Below, piece after piece: positions 53,839 through 62,743 of a stretch of DNA of 64,000 bases. The number at the start of each line of letters is the position of its first letter. Position 1 is the first letter of the stretch. The stretch lies in NCBI GenBank assembly GCA_017557785.1, contig JAFYYA010000115.1:1-64000 (forward strand). The letters run 5' to 3'. The position numbers and the translations under genes are program-made. This DNA is from Salinivirgaceae bacterium. Its GTDB lineage: Bacteria; Bacteroidota; Bacteroidia; Bacteroidales; SZUA-534. The notes beneath the pieces are model-generated. The model made no database searches. It worked only from the letters and a program-made list of their open reading frames with translations, and was not told the DNA's origin.

Positions 53839-55659
53839 ATGAAAATTAAGAGCATAGTAAGTTTGATGGTCCTTATACCGGCATTTGTCGCTTGCGACGA
53901 TGTCTTTGAGCCGATGCTTGAAAACCAAAAGGACTTTGACACGTTTATGTCGAAACCTGAGAATGCTCAGGGACTGATGCTTAATGGCTACAACAACCTG
54001 CCGTATGTTACAAATGCGGCTTCAATGTCGGATGTTGCAACCGATGATGCAGTAACCAATGACTACAACAATGGTTTTTGGAAGATAGCAAACGGAAACT
54101 GGTCAGCTAAGAGCGACAATCCGTTCGACAGATGGAGTGCCGCCCGCAAGAACATACAATATGTGAACCAGTTCCTGCAGGGCGTTGATGGGTTCTATTT
54201 CAATCAGGACCCAGTTGTCAATGCAATGTGTAAGGAATTCCTGACGGGCGAGGCTCATGCTTTGCGCGGATTCCAATTGTTCTACTTCCTGAGAACATAC
54301 GCAGGAATGGTTAATGGAACGTTGATGGGTGTTCCTAATCTTTTGAAACCCGAGCAACCGACTGACGATTTCAATGTCAGCCGTGCAACATTCGCTGAAT
54401 GTATTGAGCAGATATTTAGCGATTTCGATCAAGCGTTTGAAATGCTGCCTTATGATTACGGTAGTATCTCGCTGAAGGATTTGGATTCACCTAAGTATGC
54501 CAAATACGTTCAAATGGGCGTGACTAATCCAAGTCAGTACAACGATGTGTTTGGTGATGAGAAAGTTGGCCGTATTTCGGGCCGTATTGTTGAGGCTTTG
54601 GCTGCGCAAGTTGCTTTGTATGCTGCAAGTCCGGCATTTAGCGAGCAGTCGGGAGTCACCTGGAAAATGGCTGCTGAGCGCGCCGCAAAGGTGCTTGACG
54701 GCAACGATGGCGTGGCTGGATTGTCAGCCACAGGTGCAACATGGTATTGCAATGCCAAAGAGATTGAGCGTTTCAAAAACCGTGGAAACCCGGATGAGAT
54801 TCTGTGGAGAGAGAATATCAACCACGGCGCAAGTTGGGAGAGCGACCTTTACCCACCTTCACAATACGGTAAAGGAAAAGCTCGGGTTAATCCTACTCAG
54901 AACCTTGTAGACGCATTCCCAATGGCCAACGGTTATCCGATTAAGGAATCGGGCAGTGGCTATAACGATCAGGATCCGTATGCAAACCGCGACCCGCGTC
55001 TCGATTTGTACATTGTGCACGACGGCTCGGTGTTCGGTCCGTATGATGAAACAATCAATACAACTGTTGACAAATCGAATAACAATGACGGCTTGGATAT
55101 TTCAACAGAAGCACCAAACCGTACGGGCTATTATGTGCGCAAGTACATAAACGAAAAAGCAGAGCCCGAGCGCCGTGGTGGTCAGAAAGGTATGAGTGGA
55201 AAGGACAAGTACAACGCCCGCATCCGTTATACTGAGTTGTATCTGGCATTTGCTGAGGCAGCCAATGAAGCGTATGGCCCAACCACTGCATCACCATCAG
55301 GTTACAGCGCATACGATGTTATCAAAGCTATCCGTAAACGCGGCGGCATAGTGAACGATGAATATCTTGAAAACGTGAAATCAGACAAAGACAAGATGCG
55401 CGAGCTTATCCGCAATGAGCGCCGCATTGAACTTTGCTTCGAAGGTCACCGTTTCTGGGATTTGCGCCGTTGGAAACTTGATCTGAACGAGACTGTCATG
55501 GCAATGAAAATAGAGACCGTTGGTGGCAAGAAAAAATACACTCCTGTTCCCGTGGCTAACGAAACACGCGCCTACAGCGATTATATGTATTTCGGTCCGC
55601 TTCCGGAATCTGAAATTTTAAAATGGTCTAATCTGTTGCAGAATGACGGATGGAATTAA
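53839..55659 (+). CDS. SusD-family lipoprotein, partner of susC(B), cassette 1
   Basis: A 606-residue lipoprotein with an early lipobox (LIPAFVAC, Cys17) and little signal sequence before it. SusD helices with ALRGFQLFYFLRTYAGMVNG, a RELYLAFAEAANEAYG-like segment and the C-terminal IRNERRIELCFEGHRFWDLRRW mark the family. It lies 24 bases after susC(B). It likely forms a second lidded importer beside the type A pair. Confidence 0.92.
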   Translation: MKIKSIVSLMVLIPAFVACDDVFEPMLENQKDFDTFMSKPENAQGLMLNGYNNLPYVTNAASMSDVATDDAVTNDYNNGFWKIANGNWSAKSDNPFDRWSAARKNIQYVNQFLQGVDGFYFNQDPVVNAMCKEFLTGEAHALRGFQLFYFLRTYAGMVNGTLMGVPNLLKPEQPTDDFNVSRATFAECIEQIFSDFDQAFEMLPYDYGSISLKDLDSPKYAKYVQMGVTNPSQYNDVFGDEKVGRISGRIVEALAAQVALYAASPAFSEQSGVTWKMAAERAAKVLDGNDGVAGLSATGATWYCNAKEIERFKNRGNPDEILWRENINHGASWESDLYPPSQYGKGKARVNPTQNLVDAFPMANGYPIKESGSGYNDQDPYANRDPRLDLYIVHDGSVFGPYDETINTTVDKSNNNDGLDISTEAPNRTGYYVRKYINEKAEPERRGGQKGMSGKDKYNARIRYTELYLAFAEAANEAYGPTTASPSGYSAYDVIKAIRKRGGIVNDEYLENVKSDKDKMRELIRNERRIELCFEGHRFWDLRRWKLDLNETVMAMKIETVGGKKKYTPVPVANETRAYSDYMYFGPLPESEILKWSNLLQNDGWN

Positions 55660-55683
55660 TTCTAATCTTTAATAGTAAAAGTG

Positions 55684-57264
55684 ATGAAAAACAGTAAAGT
55701 AATATCATTATTATTTGCCGGGGTTGCAACAATGGCGTTTATGTCGTGTGGCAATTCAGAAAGAGAATTCCCCGACTTTGACGGCGGCACAACAGCATAT
55801 TTTGCTTATCAATATCCTATCCGTACGTTGATATTGGGCAATGTTGAAACGTATGACAACACAAGTGATAACGAAGGCCGTTTCACCATCTATGGCACAT
55901 TCGGCGGTTCGTATTCCGGCACAAATGCCAAGATTAACGTTAGTATTGACGAGTCGCTTACCAATGATTTGTATTTTGAAGATGGCACCAAGGTGACTCC
56001 TATGCCGAAAGAATACTACGATTTAAGTGGCGAAGTTCTCGATTATGGCGGTGGCTTCCGTGGCGGTGTAGAAGTTAAACTGAATGAGAAATTTTTCAAC
56101 GACCCATTGTCGCTTAAAAACACTTACGTTATTCCTATGGTGATGGGTGATTTCACAGGTGTAGATAAAATCAACCGCGGAACTCCGGTCGTTGAAGGTT
56201 CTTCACCGATGCGTACTGATGCGGCTAAATGGGATCCGGCACCGAAAGACTACACTTTGTTCTGTGTGAATTATATCAACGAGAAAACAGCAACCTATCT
56301 TCGCCGCGGTACTGACAATTATGACAAGTTAAAGTACAAGACGCTTAGTAGAGTAGAGACTGCTCAGGATATGTGCATTGTTATTCACGCAGAAAAGAAG
56401 CAGACGAATGTGTGGGACAACCAGTTTTGGATTGATGCAGGAACAGCATTCGCTGCAAATGATGAGTACACACTGACAATGGATGTTAAAGCTGCCAAGG
56501 CCGCCACTTCAACCACTCAGGTTCATACAAATCCGAGTGAGTATAAGGGAAGCGGTATCGGTGATGTTGCATTCACGACAGAGTGGGAAACAATAACCTT
56601 GACTGGTAAATTTGCCAGCGGACAAGCCGACGGACATTCTATAGCCTTTAACCTTAGCGAATTAGCTGAAGCGAACGACTATTACATTGATAATGTAAGT
56701 TTCGTTATAAATGGCGAAGAGAAGATCGGTAATCCTCGTTGCGATGCTGTACCCAATTCAAACTATTATACCAAGGTGTTATCAGGAAGCCTGGGATCTA
56801 GTGAGTTTGAATCGACAGGTAAAACCCAGACAGATACTATTGTTTGGAAAGAACCTGATGGCTATGAGAAAGCTACAGATAGCCGTCATAAAGAATTTAT
56901 TGAGAAAGATGAAGTTGTTTCTACAACATCAGTAGGAAGGAATCAAGTTCTTTTGCCGATTTCGACAACAGAAGTTGCTGATGTTAACACTCCTTGCGAG
57001 TTAGTGCTTACGTTTGATGGCGACAACTGCACCATTAAGTCGAATGATGAAACTTTGTGCACTGCTTCGGGTTCGGGCAAATATGTTAAAGATGGAGCTC
57101 CGTTAGCTTGGGGCAACAAAGACCGCGATGTGCTATATCTTGAATATACTATTGATTTCAAGAAGGATGATGTCCACTACGCCACAAAAGATACTCTCGT
57201 ATGGCGTGATCGTGGTTCTGCTCCATCAATACGGTCGTATAAGCCTGTTTACAAAGGCAACTAA
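55684..57264 (+). CDS. DUF1735-like surface lipoprotein with a carbohydrate-binding-like module
   Basis: A 526-residue lipoprotein (lipobox MAFMSC, Cys22), starting at ATG 55684; a GTG one codon earlier is possible. The N-terminal part (about 30-195: FTIYGTFGG, VSIDESL, LKNTYVIPMVM) resembles DUF1735 beta-domains of surface glycan-binding proteins. A middle segment (about 230-350) looks like a galactose-binding-type sandwich (YYIDNVSFVIN). The end (about 390-526) could be a DUF5627-type domain; this part is uncertain. It occupies the place of a SusE/SusF or SGBP and ends at a strong terminator. Confidence 0.75.
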   Translation: MKNSKVISLLFAGVATMAFMSCGNSEREFPDFDGGTTAYFAYQYPIRTLILGNVETYDNTSDNEGRFTIYGTFGGSYSGTNAKINVSIDESLTNDLYFEDGTKVTPMPKEYYDLSGEVLDYGGGFRGGVEVKLNEKFFNDPLSLKNTYVIPMVMGDFTGVDKINRGTPVVEGSSPMRTDAAKWDPAPKDYTLFCVNYINEKTATYLRRGTDNYDKLKYKTLSRVETAQDMCIVIHAEKKQTNVWDNQFWIDAGTAFAANDEYTLTMDVKAAKAATSTTQVHTNPSEYKGSGIGDVAFTTEWETITLTGKFASGQADGHSIAFNLSELAEANDYYIDNVSFVINGEEKIGNPRCDAVPNSNYYTKVLSGSLGSSEFESTGKTQTDTIVWKEPDGYEKATDSRHKEFIEKDEVVSTTSVGRNQVLLPISTTEVADVNTPCELVLTFDGDNCTIKSNDETLCTASGSGKYVKDGAPLAWGNKDRDVLYLEYTIDFKKDDVHYATKDTLVWRDRGSAPSIRSYKPVYKGN

Positions 57265-57281
57265 GATAGTTAAGTACTGCA

Positions 57282-57316
57282 AAAAAAGGGTCTTGGGGTT
57301 TCCAAGACCCTTTTTT
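57282..57316 (+). terminator. Terminator of cassette 1
   Basis: AAAAAAGGGTCTTGG (57282-57296), loop GGTTT, CCAAGACCCTTTTTT (57302-57316): a perfect 15-base stem with T-run. It ends the first five-gene unit. Confidence 0.95.
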
Positions 57317-57413
57317 ATTTGTATTAGGTCTAGTAGTATGTGCATTGTAATGCTTTGATAAACTAATATTTATAAAAACATGAATAATAAAAGTAAAAGA
57401 TACATTTAATATG

Positions 57414-57445
57414 TTCGCATATATGAAAGATATTTATCATATTTG
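57414..57445 (+). promoter_or_regulatory. Weak promoter candidate of cassette 2
   Basis: TTCG (57414-57417), 20 bases, then CATATTTG (57438-57445): each element has one mismatch. It lies about 110 bases before susC(A'). No TGTTACAT motif is seen in 57265-57554. Confidence 0.35.
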
Positions 57446-57469
57446 GAACGAAATAATGGAAATTAAACG

Positions 57470-57546
57470 ATAGCGCTATTAAAAGCGTAAGGACATAGTA
57501 TCTGGAAAACAGAAAATAAATATAAATATTTAATAATCAAATATTT
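57470..57546 (+). promoter_or_regulatory. Structured 5' leader of susC(A')
   Basis: Palindrome ATAGCGCTAT (57470-57479), then AAAAGCG (57481-57487), and an A/T-rich stretch at 57521-57546 that matches 24 of 26 bases of 45659-45684. This is the counterpart of the leader of cassette 1. Confidence 0.45.
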
Positions 57547-57554
57547 TGGAAATA

Positions 57555-60500
57555 ATGAAACATAAACTGTGGAAATTGACGGTTGCAATATTGCCAATGA
57601 TGTTACTGTCATTCAGTGTCTTTGCTCAGAAGCATCAGATATCCGGTAAGATAGTGGATGAAACGGAAATGCCAGTTCCGGGTGTCAACGTTGTGATTAA
57701 AGGTACAGCGGTTGGAACAATTACTGGAGTCGACGGAACATTCAGTATGCAGGCTGCCGACAATGATGTGCTAATTGTCACATACATCGGTTATAACACG
57801 CAGGAAATAACCGTAAAGGGAGCAGGGCCGTACAGCATTGCATTGTCTCCTGACGTGGTTGGCTTGGATGAAGTTGTGGTTGTTGGTTATGGACAACAGA
57901 AAAAAGCATCGGTTGTAGGAGCCATCACCCAAACATCAGGTGCCACACTGCAGCGTGCCGCTGGTGTAAGTAACCTTGGCGCGGCATTGACTGGTAACTT
58001 GCCTGGAGTTATTACAGAACAAGGTTCTGGTCAGCCCGGTGAAGATGACGCCAAAATTGTTATTCGAGGCACAAGCTCTTGGAATGGCAGCGATCCTCTT
58101 GTGCTTGTTGATGGTATTGAACGCTCGATGAAAAGCGTTGATATTTCATCGGTTGAGTCAATTTCAGTTTTGAAAGACGCGTCAGCAACAGCTGTTTACG
58201 GTGTGCGTGGCGCCAATGGCGTTATTCTTATTACAACCAAACGTGGCGAAGAAGGCAAGGCCCGCATTGACGCAGGTTTCACCACCACGGTGAAGCGTGT
58301 ATCGAAACTGCCAAACAAACTCGACTCTTACGATGCGTTAATAGCTCGTAACAAAACCATAGAAATGGAATTGGCTGTTACACCAACTGAATCGTGGGAA
58401 TATATCACACCGCAAAGCGAAATAGAAAAGTATCGTGACCCAAATGGTGTGACAACTGTAATTGAAAACGGTGAAGAGAGACAAACTTTGAATAAAGAAC
58501 GTTACCCGAATGTCGATTGGCAAGATGAATTGTTCAAGGATCAGGCCATTTCTTATAATGCTAATCTAAGCATCAGTGGTGGTTCTAGTTTTGTGAAATA
58601 TTACACATCGGCTGATTATGTGTATGAGAGTGATCTTATGCGAGTGTTCGACAACGATAGGGGGTACAAGTCAGGCTATAGCTACCAACGTGTAAACGCG
58701 CGCAGCAACCTTGACTTCACGTTAACAAAAACTACCCTTTTCCGCATCAATCTGTATGGCTCAATTGGAATCAAGAAAGCTCCGCGCGCATTTGCGGGCA
58801 GTGAGTGGCAGGAAGGTCAGCGCTGGGCCGGAGCATACAATATTGCCCCCGATGTATTCCTTCCCAAATATGATGATGACTCTTGGGGCTTTTATCCGAA
58901 TGCGTCAAATGTTACAAACTCAGCCGCAAACCTAGCAACCAGTGGTATGGCAAAGACCACAACCAATACCATTACCACAGACTTTATTCTGGAGCAGAAT
59001 CTTGATTTTGTTACAAAAGGGTTAAGTTTCCGCGGTAATGTTTCGCTCGATAACACATTTGAAGAAGTAAACCGTGGTGTCAGTGATGACTGGAATGATG
59101 CCAAGCAAAAATGGATTGACCCTAAAACCGGATTGGTTAATGTTCGCCAGACGATTGATCCTAAAACAGGTCTTGACTGGATGGAAGATAAAGATAGAAA
59201 ATGGAGTCAGCAAGCTGGTAATATGAATAACTGGGCTACATTCCGCAAGTTATATTATCAATTGCAGTTGAACTGGGCTCGCGACTTTGATTTGCACAAA
59301 ATCACGGCAATGGCATTATTCTCACGCAATCAGGAAGCTAAGGGTACACAAATACCATCGTATCGTGAAGATTGGGCCGCACGTGTCACCTACGGATGGA
59401 ACAACCGTTATAATGTGGAACTTAACGGTTCATACAATGGTTCGGAAAAGTTTGCGGAAGACAATCGTTTTGCAATGTTCGGTTCCGGTGCGTTGGGCTG
59501 GACAATATCGGAGGAAAACTTCTTTGCGTTCTTGAAAGACAATCATTATATTGATATGCTTAAAGTTCGCGCATCACTTGGTATTACGGGTAGCGATAAT
59601 TCCGATGCATTTCTGTATATGGACGAATGGAGTGTCGGCGGTTCGGCAAGAATGGTGCTTTCTGGTTCAGACACAAGTCCTTTTCAGTGGTATCGTCTGA
59701 GCAAGCTCGGCAACAAGGACGTACATTGGGAGTCGGTACGCAAGTTTAACTTGGGTGTTGACTATTCGTTGTTTGAAGGGTTGTTCGCTGGAAGTGTGGA
59801 GATTTTCCGCGACAAGCGATACGATATTTTGGTCAAAGGTTCTGACCGTGCCACTCCGTCGTATTTCGGCATGGATGTGCCCGTTTCTAATTTGGGTGAA
59901 GTCAAGGCTCGTGGTTACGAAATTGAACTTCGCATTAACAAGCAGTTTAACCGCAACACCCGTGCATGGGCCAATTTCAGTATGACACATAATGAGAACA
60001 AAATAATCTCGCGTGACGACCCGCAACTGCAGCCTAATTATCAAAAGTCTGAAGGGTACGCAATTGGTCAGACTCGTTCGCATATTGATGCAGGATTCAT
60101 CAACAACATTGACGAACTTTATGGCAGTCCGGCTTTTGCAACAGACGACCGTTTCCGTATGCCGGGCAGTTACTATATTATCGATTTCAATGGTGACCGT
60201 ATTATTGACAGCAAGGACAGTGCTCCATATCAATACACATCAACTCCGGAAAACACCTACAATGCTATTGTTGGATTTGAATGGAAGGGGTTCAGCTGCT
60301 TTGCACAATTCTATGGTGTAACCAATGTTACGCGCGATGTGGCACTTAGGAGTTTCGACAACAAACTTAACACAGTTTACGATTTTGGTTCGACATGGAC
60401 AAAAGAGAATCCTAATGCAGAATACACAATATACCATTGGGGAACAGCTTCTTCAAGCATGGAAGGCTACGGCACTCAATATCAGTTTGATGGCTCTTAT

Positions 60501-60716
60501 ATTCGTCTGAAAAATGTGGAGCTTGCCTATTCTTGGAATGATGGCTGGATCAAGAAGATCGGACTTAATTATCTGAAACTCTTTGTTAATGGCAACAATC
60601 TTTGGTTATGGACCCGCATGCCTGACGACCGCGAAGCCAACTTGGGCGGAGGTGGTTGGTTGGGTGCGTATCCAACAGTTAAACGTTTCAATTTCGGTCT
60701 TAAACTTACTTTGTAA
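57555..60716 (+). CDS. SusC-family TonB-dependent transporter, type A', cassette 2
   Basis: About 1053 residues with the same plan as the type A gene of cassette 1: signal peptide (ends FSVFAQ), carboxypeptidase-regulatory-like domain, DEVVVVGYGQQKK, plug with DASATAVYGVRGANGVILIT and barrel ending FGLKLTL. Long stretches of the plug and of the last 300 residues are the same as in its paralogue, while loops (around 285-310, 440-470 and 510-550) differ, as would fit changed glycan contact. The start is ATG 57555, three codons after a possible TTG. Confidence 0.95.
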   Translation: MKHKLWKLTVAILPMMLLSFSVFAQKHQISGKIVDETEMPVPGVNVVIKGTAVGTITGVDGTFSMQAADNDVLIVTYIGYNTQEITVKGAGPYSIALSPDVVGLDEVVVVGYGQQKKASVVGAITQTSGATLQRAAGVSNLGAALTGNLPGVITEQGSGQPGEDDAKIVIRGTSSWNGSDPLVLVDGIERSMKSVDISSVESISVLKDASATAVYGVRGANGVILITTKRGEEGKARIDAGFTTTVKRVSKLPNKLDSYDALIARNKTIEMELAVTPTESWEYITPQSEIEKYRDPNGVTTVIENGEERQTLNKERYPNVDWQDELFKDQAISYNANLSISGGSSFVKYYTSADYVYESDLMRVFDNDRGYKSGYSYQRVNARSNLDFTLTKTTLFRINLYGSIGIKKAPRAFAGSEWQEGQRWAGAYNIAPDVFLPKYDDDSWGFYPNASNVTNSAANLATSGMAKTTTNTITTDFILEQNLDFVTKGLSFRGNVSLDNTFEEVNRGVSDDWNDAKQKWIDPKTGLVNVRQTIDPKTGLDWMEDKDRKWSQQAGNMNNWATFRKLYYQLQLNWARDFDLHKITAMALFSRNQEAKGTQIPSYREDWAARVTYGWNNRYNVELNGSYNGSEKFAEDNRFAMFGSGALGWTISEENFFAFLKDNHYIDMLKVRASLGITGSDNSDAFLYMDEWSVGGSARMVLSGSDTSPFQWYRLSKLGNKDVHWESVRKFNLGVDYSLFEGLFAGSVEIFRDKRYDILVKGSDRATPSYFGMDVPVSNLGEVKARGYEIELRINKQFNRNTRAWANFSMTHNENKIISRDDPQLQPNYQKSEGYAIGQTRSHIDAGFINNIDELYGSPAFATDDRFRMPGSYYIIDFNGDRIIDSKDSAPYQYTSTPENTYNAIVGFEWKGFSCFAQFYGVTNVTRDVALRSFDNKLNTVYDFGSTWTKENPNAEYTIYHWGTASSSMEGYGTQYQFDGSYIRLKNVELAYSWNDGWIKKIGLNYLKLFVNGNNLWLWTRMPDDREANLGGGGWLGAYPTVKRFNFGLKLTL

Positions 60717-60727
60717 TACTTACAACG

Positions 60728-62707
60728 ATGAAAAAAATATATAATTCATTCATTTTTATGGGTTTGTTGGGATTGGCACTCTGCGCCAATTTAACATCGT
60801 GCAAAGATTATCTCGATAGAGAACCCGGAACAAGCGTATCGGAAGAAGACGCTTTCAAAAACTTCAAGAACTATCAAGGTTTTATTGAAGAGATATACAA
60901 TTGTATCCCTGACAAGGAGAAATGCAACTGGTGTCCGTCGTGGAACTGGGGTGATGATGAGATTTTCAATCCAGAAGCCGACAACCGGATGACTCATCAG
61001 GTTGATTTGGGAAACTTCCGTGCTTGGAGCACGACGGGCAACTGGCTGTATCGTGATGGAAGTGATCCCGCTTTTGCAGGAGTGGATTGTAATGCAGGCA
61101 AAACTCACACTTTGTGGCCTCATTCGTGGTATTGCATCCGCAAGTGTAATATGGCTATCGAAAATATCGACAAAATGGTGGGAACCGATGAAGAGCGTGA
61201 CCTTATTCTTGGCCAGGCGTACTTTTTCCGTGCCTGGTGGCATTTTGAGTTGATGGAGTATTTTGGCGGTCTGCCATACATCAGCAAAGTGCTTGACCCG
61301 TCGAGTATTGATAAATTGCCGCGTCTGTCGTTCCAAACTTGTGCTGACAGTTGCGCACGAGATTTCCATAGAGCAGCAGATTTGCTTCCAATAAATTGGG
61401 ACAATACTTCTGCTGGTACGGACTATGGAACCGGAGGAAAAAACGAGTTGCGTGTGAACAAAATAACCGCACTTGGTTATCTTGGAAAATGTCAGCTTTG
61501 GGCAGGCAGTCCGCTTATGAAAAACAAAGCTCAAACTGGTGGAGCCAAAACATACGACTACGATGAATACTATTGTAAGCGTGCTGCTGAGGCATTTGGC
61601 GAATTGCTAAACATGGTTGAAGGCGGTGAAACACAGTATGCGCTTGTAGAGTTTAATTTCAGCAATATATACGACCACGTAAAAGCATCGTCTGCAAAGA
61701 CTTGCTATTCCGATTTGTTCTATACTTCCAATCAGAGTTGGAAACAACCGGGTTCAACTGAAGCTATTATGCGCGGTCTGTCGGGAACTGTTGATGCTTC
61801 CGGTCCAAATGCGAACAACAGCAACTGGAACACTTCGAAAGTTTTCGGGCCTAAGGTAGGCAGCGTTGTTGAGCATGATAATATTATACATCAGCCGACA
61901 GGCAACCTTGTTGAGATGTACGGAATGGCGAACGGTCTGCCACTTGACGATCCAGAGTCGGGCTTTGACAAAACTCATCCGTTCAGAGACCGTGATCCAC
62001 GTTTCTATCACGACATTGTGTTTGACGGATTCAAATATATCGTTGCAGCCGCAGATAAAGAAAGACAGCCATATGTTTATTGTGAGTTGTTTACAGGTGG
62101 AAATATGCGTTCTGTGGCACTTGGCAGCCAGACAGGTTATTTCATTCAGAAACTCGTGCCGCACACTTGCAATATAATCGATAAATTATATAGGTGGGAA
62201 GACCAATTGCATACAAATCTGTCTTACATGCGTTTGGCCGATGTCTACTTGATGTACGCTGAGGCGTGTGCGGCTGTAGGTGGTGCAAGTTACAAGTCAT
62301 CGAACTTTGATAAAACGGCCGAAGATGCCATCAACACCATTCGTGACCGTTGTGGTGCCGGACATGTGGCTGCAAAATATGTTGCCGACCGGAACAAATT
62401 TATTGATGAAGTACGCCGCGAACGCGCAGTTGAACTTTCGTTTGAGGGTTTCCGCTTTAACGATTTGCAGCGTTGGCTGCTTCTGACCGAGTACCCATAC
62501 AACACCAAGTATGCAACTGAGTTCACACGTGTTAATCCACAAAGCTGGTACGAAGATGAAAATAACGATCCACGTGATGCGGAAGTCGTTGGTTACTCGC
62601 GAAGGGTTATTTTAACCCGCAATTTCGGAGTTCAACACTATTGGTTCCCATTGCTCGATGATGATGTATATATCTATGCAGATTTTGCTCAAAACCCCGG
62701 ATGGTAA
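60728..62707 (+). CDS. SusD-family lipoprotein, partner of susC(A'), cassette 2
   Basis: A 659-residue lipoprotein (lipobox ANLTSC near residue 26, followed by Lys-Asp). It shares with the cassette 1 protein YLDREPGTSVS, NCIPDKEKCNWCPSWNWGDD, the FRAWWHFELMEYFGGLPY segment, EVRRERAVELSFEGFRFN and the NPGW end. Differences cluster around 90-125 and 250-280. It starts 11 bases after susC(A'). Confidence 0.94.
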   Translation: MKKIYNSFIFMGLLGLALCANLTSCKDYLDREPGTSVSEEDAFKNFKNYQGFIEEIYNCIPDKEKCNWCPSWNWGDDEIFNPEADNRMTHQVDLGNFRAWSTTGNWLYRDGSDPAFAGVDCNAGKTHTLWPHSWYCIRKCNMAIENIDKMVGTDEERDLILGQAYFFRAWWHFELMEYFGGLPYISKVLDPSSIDKLPRLSFQTCADSCARDFHRAADLLPINWDNTSAGTDYGTGGKNELRVNKITALGYLGKCQLWAGSPLMKNKAQTGGAKTYDYDEYYCKRAAEAFGELLNMVEGGETQYALVEFNFSNIYDHVKASSAKTCYSDLFYTSNQSWKQPGSTEAIMRGLSGTVDASGPNANNSNWNTSKVFGPKVGSVVEHDNIIHQPTGNLVEMYGMANGLPLDDPESGFDKTHPFRDRDPRFYHDIVFDGFKYIVAAADKERQPYVYCELFTGGNMRSVALGSQTGYFIQKLVPHTCNIIDKLYRWEDQLHTNLSYMRLADVYLMYAEACAAVGGASYKSSNFDKTAEDAINTIRDRCGAGHVAAKYVADRNKFIDEVRRERAVELSFEGFRFNDLQRWLLLTEYPYNTKYATEFTRVNPQSWYEDENNDPRDAEVVGYSRRVILTRNFGVQHYWFPLLDDDVYIYADFAQNPGW

Positions 62708-62743
62708 CAAACTAAGTCGATGTTGAATATTAAATGTAAGAAA

